DNA of 64,000 nucleotides from assembly GCF_900129555.1 (NCBI RefSeq), contig NZ_FQWC01000008.1:62001-126000 (forward strand), given 5' to 3'. Below the pieces are notes generated by a model. The model was given only the letters and a program-made list of their open reading frames with translations. It was not told where the DNA came from and searched no databases. This stretch comes from Flavobacterium defluvii (GTDB taxonomy: Bacteria; Bacteroidota; Bacteroidia; Flavobacteriales; Flavobacteriaceae). Of the stretch, positions 60,817 through 64,000 are shown in pieces. Numbering within the stretch: the stretch's first letter is position 1; each line of letters begins with the position of its first letter. Both the position numbers and the translations under genes were made by a program.

Positions 60817-62355
60817 TCAATCCGGTTCGTTCATGATTTTTTCGCGGTATTTTTTACCTATTAATAAGGTCAGTCTTTGCTTGTAATCCTCAAGAAGCCA
60901 TTCACGGTAATTTTTACTGCATTGGCTTAAGCATTTTGCAAAACGTTTTATACGATCTTCAATATCGTCTTCCAACTCTTTTGAAAGAGCCTTTGCTTCC
61001 GGTAGTAACTCAGTATTATCTACACACATTGCTGCGTGTTGTTCCAGTGATTTATCCAGTACGATTTTCGAACGTAAGTTTTGTTTAATCGCTTGTTTGT
61101 GTTCTTCATCTACATCAAAAGTAACATCAGCTGTTTTACTGAATTTTGCTCGTAATTCAGGCGGCATGCTGTACTTGAAATACATTTCGATTTCGGTATC
61201 ATCTCTTAAATTTTCAAGATAAAACTCCGGAGATTTAAAAATGTGCTGCCAGTTTACAGGATCGCTCCATAAACCAAAACGAGCGGCATTATTACCTAAA
61301 TCGATAACCGTAAACTCATCTTTTCCAGGTAATTTACGAGACCCGCGGCCAATCATCTGGAAATATAAAGTTAATGATTTTGTAGCTCTGTTTAAGATAA
61401 TGGTTTCAACAGTCGGCTCATCAAAACCGGTTGTTAAGATTCCAACAGAAGTCAAAATCGCATCCGGTGTTTTCTTAAACCATTGTAAAATATCTTTACG
61501 TTCTTCAGAACTGCTTGTGTTATCAAGGTGTCTGATGTCGTAACCTGCTTCTCTAAAAGTATCATAAACATACAATGAAGTATGGATACCGTTATTGAAA
61601 ATCAAAGTCTTTTTACCCAAAGAACGTTCTGTATAGGCATGAAGCAGCTTTTCCTGCATCATAGAATTGGTATACAAATCATCAGATGATTTTACGGTAT
61701 AATCTCCGTTGATACCTACTTTTAATGAAGTCAAACCAACATCGTAACTGTACGTTGTTGCTCTGGCAAGGAATCCTTTGTCAATCAATGAACCAATAGT
61801 GTCTCCTACGATAAGCTCGTCGTAACTTTGGTGCATTGGTAATTTTATATTTGAACTCAAAGGCGTTGCCGTTACTCCAAGAATAAAAGCATTTTTAAAC
61901 GAGTTCAATAATTTTCTGAATGAATTATAATGTGCCTCGTCGATAATAACCAAACCAATATTATCAAGGTGTAACTTTTCGTCGTTGATACGGTTTTTTA
62001 AAGTTTCAACCATGGCAACGAAACATGAATAATCATTTTGGTCTGGTAACTCTTTTACCTTACTGTTGATTATTTTATTGCTTACGCCAAAACCCTTCAG
62101 CATTTTTGAAGTTTGTTTGCAAAGCTCGATACGGTGTGTTAATACCACCACTTTTTTGTCATTATTAGATAAATAACGACGTACAATTTCTGAGAATATC
62201 ACTGTTTTCCCGCCTCCAGTGGGCAATTGATATAACAAATGATGTTTTGGAGGAGCATTATCTAAGCGGTCAAAAATGGCATCAATATCGCCTTTTTGGT
62301 ATGCATAAAGTTCTTTTTTCTCTTCTCTTTCTATTTCTAAAGTGTTTTGAGACAT
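60817..62355 (-). CDS. SF2 DEAD/DEAH-type DNA or RNA helicase
   Basis: The 512-residue protein has motif I LPTGGGKTVIF, Ia VVVLTHRIELCKQ, motif II VIIDEAHYNSF, motif III GVTATP and motif VI QMIGRGSRKLPG. This places it among the SSL2/Type-III-restriction-like branch of superfamily 2. The last 130 residues (DVTFDVDEEHKQ to the end) form a separate helical domain. No restriction or nuclease partner lies nearby. A -7 box TATTTTTG lies at 62383-62376 on this strand. The role could be repair or RNA turnover. Confidence 0.88.
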   Translation of the reverse strand: MSQNTLEIEREEKKELYAYQKGDIDAIFDRLDNAPPKHHLLYQLPTGGGKTVIFSEIVRRYLSNNDKKVVVLTHRIELCKQTSKMLKGFGVSNKIINSKVKELPDQNDYSCFVAMVETLKNRINDEKLHLDNIGLVIIDEAHYNSFRKLLNSFKNAFILGVTATPLSSNIKLPMHQSYDELIVGDTIGSLIDKGFLARATTYSYDVGLTSLKVGINGDYTVKSSDDLYTNSMMQEKLLHAYTERSLGKKTLIFNNGIHTSLYVYDTFREAGYDIRHLDNTSSSEERKDILQWFKKTPDAILTSVGILTTGFDEPTVETIILNRATKSLTLYFQMIGRGSRKLPGKDEFTVIDLGNNAARFGLWSDPVNWQHIFKSPEFYLENLRDDTEIEMYFKYSMPPELRAKFSKTADVTFDVDEEHKQAIKQNLRSKIVLDKSLEQHAAMCVDNTELLPEAKALSKELEDDIEDRIKRFAKCLSQCSKNYREWLLEDYKQRLTLLIGKKYREKIMNEPD

Positions 62356-62464
62356 TGTTTATTTTTGGATTTTTGCAAAAATACATCGAAAAAACAGTTA
62401 TTCATCTTATTTTAACCTAAAATAAATGTTTTTTTATAAATAAGATTTTTTATAGGAAATGTTT

Positions 62465-62998
62465 TTAAATATCAATTTTATCCAGAATTGCTTCAAAATC
62501 ATACCTGTTTTTCCATTTTTGCTGCAAAGTCTGTTGGTAAACTGCCTCAATTCTTGCTTTAAATTCAGCGAAAATTCCATTAGAAATAACAAAATTTACT
62601 GCCTGTTCAAATGAATTAAATATACTTTTGTAAAACAATTCCTGCTTAATATAATTGTTTGCCGAATATGTTTGCGCAATTTCGATGTTGTAAAACATCA
62701 AATCGGCAATAATAAATGGGTCAACCCCCAGCATTATAAAATGTTTTATAATTTTTTGAGCAACAGAACGGCGCATTTTTGCTCTCGGACGCCATTTTGC
62801 ATTCGGTTTTTTTACCGGAAAATATTCATGCGAAATTTTAACCTTAGATTCCTGTAAAAGTTTGTCTTCTTTCGGATTAAAAACAAAATCATAATATACT
62901 TTTACAGGGCTGAACTTTTCGTAAAGTTCGATTAGTTGTTCTTCGAGTTGTCCCTTAGTTAATTCTGTTAAATATTTTTTTAGATCGCGTTTGCTCAT
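62465..62998 (-). CDS. DUF6155-family protein
   Basis: From the ATG at 62998 the protein has 177 residues. It begins MSKRDLKKYLTELTKGQLEEQLIELYEKF and contains KPNAKWRPRAKMRRSVAQKII in its middle, as I recall for the DUF6155 family of Bacteroidetes. It is helical and basic, with no signal peptide; no function is known. A -7 box TACTTTTG lies on this strand at 63024-63017, so it is transcribed alone. Confidence 0.75.
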   Translation of the reverse strand: MSKRDLKKYLTELTKGQLEEQLIELYEKFSPVKVYYDFVFNPKEDKLLQESKVKISHEYFPVKKPNAKWRPRAKMRRSVAQKIIKHFIMLGVDPFIIADLMFYNIEIAQTYSANNYIKQELFYKSIFNSFEQAVNFVISNGIFAEFKARIEAVYQQTLQQKWKNRYDFEAILDKIDI

Positions 62999-63100
62999 TA
63001 TCAAAGTTTAAGAATACAAAAGTAAATTACTTTCCTGAGACATAACTTAAAAACCAATCCTAATACTTAATTTTGCTTATAATCTCAAAAAAATACATAC

Positions 63101-63394
63101 ATGCTCAAAATTTTTAAAGTTACTGCTATTTTAGAAGGAATCTCATATTTAGTTTTATTTGCCAATATGCTTATTATCAAAACTAATAATCCTGAACTTT
63201 ATCATACATTACTGAGACCGTTAGGGATGACACACGGTGTTTTATTTATTGGTTATATCGTTTTGGCTTTCTTATTAAAAAAATCTCAAAACTGGGATTT
63301 AAAAACTTTTGCTATTATACTAATCGCTTCTCTTATTCCGTTTGGAACGTTTTATGTAGAGAAAAAATATTTAGAAAATAAAGCAAATGCTTAA
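63101..63394 (+). CDS. DUF3817-family small membrane protein
   Basis: The 97-residue protein has three hydrophobic segments (about 5-27, 42-60, 69-87). LKIFKVTAILEGISYLVLF and PLGMTHGVLFIGYIVLAF are DUF3817 signatures. It has no known function. A -7 box TAATTTTG (63068-63075) lies 26 bases before the start. Its end overlaps the next gene by eight bases, so the two are coupled. Confidence 0.88.
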   Translation: MLKIFKVTAILEGISYLVLFANMLIIKTNNPELYHTLLRPLGMTHGVLFIGYIVLAFLLKKSQNWDLKTFAIILIASLIPFGTFYVEKKYLENKANA

Positions 63395-64000
63395 CCTTTT
63401 GGATAAAATATTCAATTTTTTATACCCACTTTTCAGACATTGGGGAATGAATCGCAATTTTGCGTCTTATATCAGTCTGATTTTTAATATAGCCATTATG
63501 GTGGCGATGGCGTATGCCATTTATTATATCGCAAAATTTGTTTTAGTTACGCTTACGGCGATTTTTGCACAGCGAACAAAAACTAAGTTCGACGATTATT
63601 TAATTCACAACAAAACCACAAAATATACTGCGTATTTAATTCCGTTTTTCTTTATTTATAAAGCGGTTCCTATTATCCTGGACAAGTACGAATATTGGGA
63701 GTTACTTTTCGGAAAAATCGTTGGTATTTATATCGTTCTTATTAGTTTATGGATTATTAGAACCATTTTTAATGCTTTACGGGATTATCTAAAGCAAAAA
63801 CCGGAATATAGCGACAAACCAATCGACAGTTTCGTTCAGGTTATTATGATTGTGCTTTGGATTTTTGGGGTTGCGATGATTATTTCGACTTTATTCGGAA
63901 TAAAGCAAAGTGAATTATTAACTATTTTAGGAACACTTTCTGCGATTATCATCTTGATTTTCAGAGATACTATTCTTGGATTTGTTTCGAGTGTTCAGGT
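63387..64000 (+). CDS. MscS-type mechanosensitive ion channel, N-terminal part
   Basis: The frame opens at the ATG at 63387, inside the end of the DUF3817 gene, and runs off the window after 204 codons. There are about five hydrophobic segments, at residues 25-48, 80-98, 108-127, 155-175 and 183-200. The last visible segment, LTILGTLSAIIILIFRDTILGFVSSVQV, is the pore-lining helix of MscS-like channels, followed normally by the beta domain. An arrangement with several preceding helices is like that of YbdG or MscM. Such channels open under membrane tension and release solutes after osmotic downshock. Confidence 0.88.
   Translation, partial: MLNLLDKIFNFLYPLFRHWGMNRNFASYISLIFNIAIMVAMAYAIYYIAKFVLVTLTAIFAQRTKTKFDDYLIHNKTTKYTAYLIPFFFIYKAVPIILDKYEYWELLFGKIVGIYIVLISLWIIRTIFNALRDYLKQKPEYSDKPIDSFVQVIMIVLWIFGVAMIISTLFGIKQSELLTILGTLSAIIILIFRDTILGFVSSVQ

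Noticed and set aside
60817..62355. Helicase as part of a restriction or defence system
   Set aside because: No methyltransferase, nuclease or other defence partner lies near it; the flanking genes are another helicase and a DUF6155 protein.

Overview
The window is a chromosomal segment of a member of the Flavobacteriia, most likely Flavobacterium or a close relative. The evidence is the low GC content, A-rich leaders without Shine-Dalgarno sequences, promoter boxes of the Bacteroidetes type (TTG, about 20 bases, TAnnTTTG), a SusC/SusD pair, fused LpxC-FabZ, HisB and HisIE proteins, and class II IlvC. No rRNA, tRNA, CRISPR array, insertion sequence or prophage was found. Almost everything is vertically inherited core or near-core genome, with one accessory uptake locus at 5-14.6 kb.

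Layout. 0-4.7 kb: lipid A and housekeeping genes (end of lpxC-fabZ, lpxA, efp, a second LpxD-like acyltransferase, an NTF2-like protein, sucD, a small unknown). 5.0-14.6 kb: a regulated outer-membrane import locus (ECF sigma factor, FecR-type anti-sigma factor, SusC-type receptor with a signalling STN domain, SusD lipoprotein, zinc metallohydrolase lipoprotein, DUF4302-type lipoprotein). 14.6-26.8 kb: a duplicated terminator with a micro-ORF, fabG, a VWA-like membrane protein, a palindrome-rich gap, a LysR/YeiH pair, a secreted unknown, an S1/P1-like zinc enzyme, an LtaS-type membrane sulfatase and a divergent two-component system. 26.8-34.9 kb: the complete histidine operon hisG-D-C-B-H-A-F-IE behind a His-rich leader peptide and attenuator. 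35-41 kb: a CBM9-like secreted protein, two tandem M1 peptidase paralogues and a helical unknown. 41.2-49.5 kb: leuA-leuB, then ilvD-B-N-C behind its own Ile/Val-rich leader peptide and attenuator. 50-64 kb: acs, a cNMP/CBS/DUF294 protein with a DnaQ-like partner, small secreted unknowns, a Bcr/CflA exporter, NDH-2, an acetyltransferase, two helicases, DUF6155 and DUF3817 proteins and the start of an MscS-type channel.

How the parts work together. The ECF/FecR/STN-receptor set forms a surface-signalling loop in which substrate binding at the SusC/SusD pair should induce its own operon; the two extra lipoproteins suggest cargo that is proteolysed or otherwise processed at the surface. The two amino-acid clusters carry ribosome-mediated attenuators of the same design. 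In each, a short leader peptide rich in the cognate residue is followed by a terminator, and an antiterminator arm lies within the last codons of the leader, where a ribosome that finishes translation would cover it. I found the antiterminator pairing by hand in both cases.

The most striking non-coding feature is the operon spacers. All seven his junctions are 85-179 bases long. Five carry a perfect 9-10 base inverted repeat or a hairpin or repeat of another kind, and two carry near-identical 33-base elements just before hisA and hisIE, with a relative before efp. Other gaps hold dispersed long palindromes.
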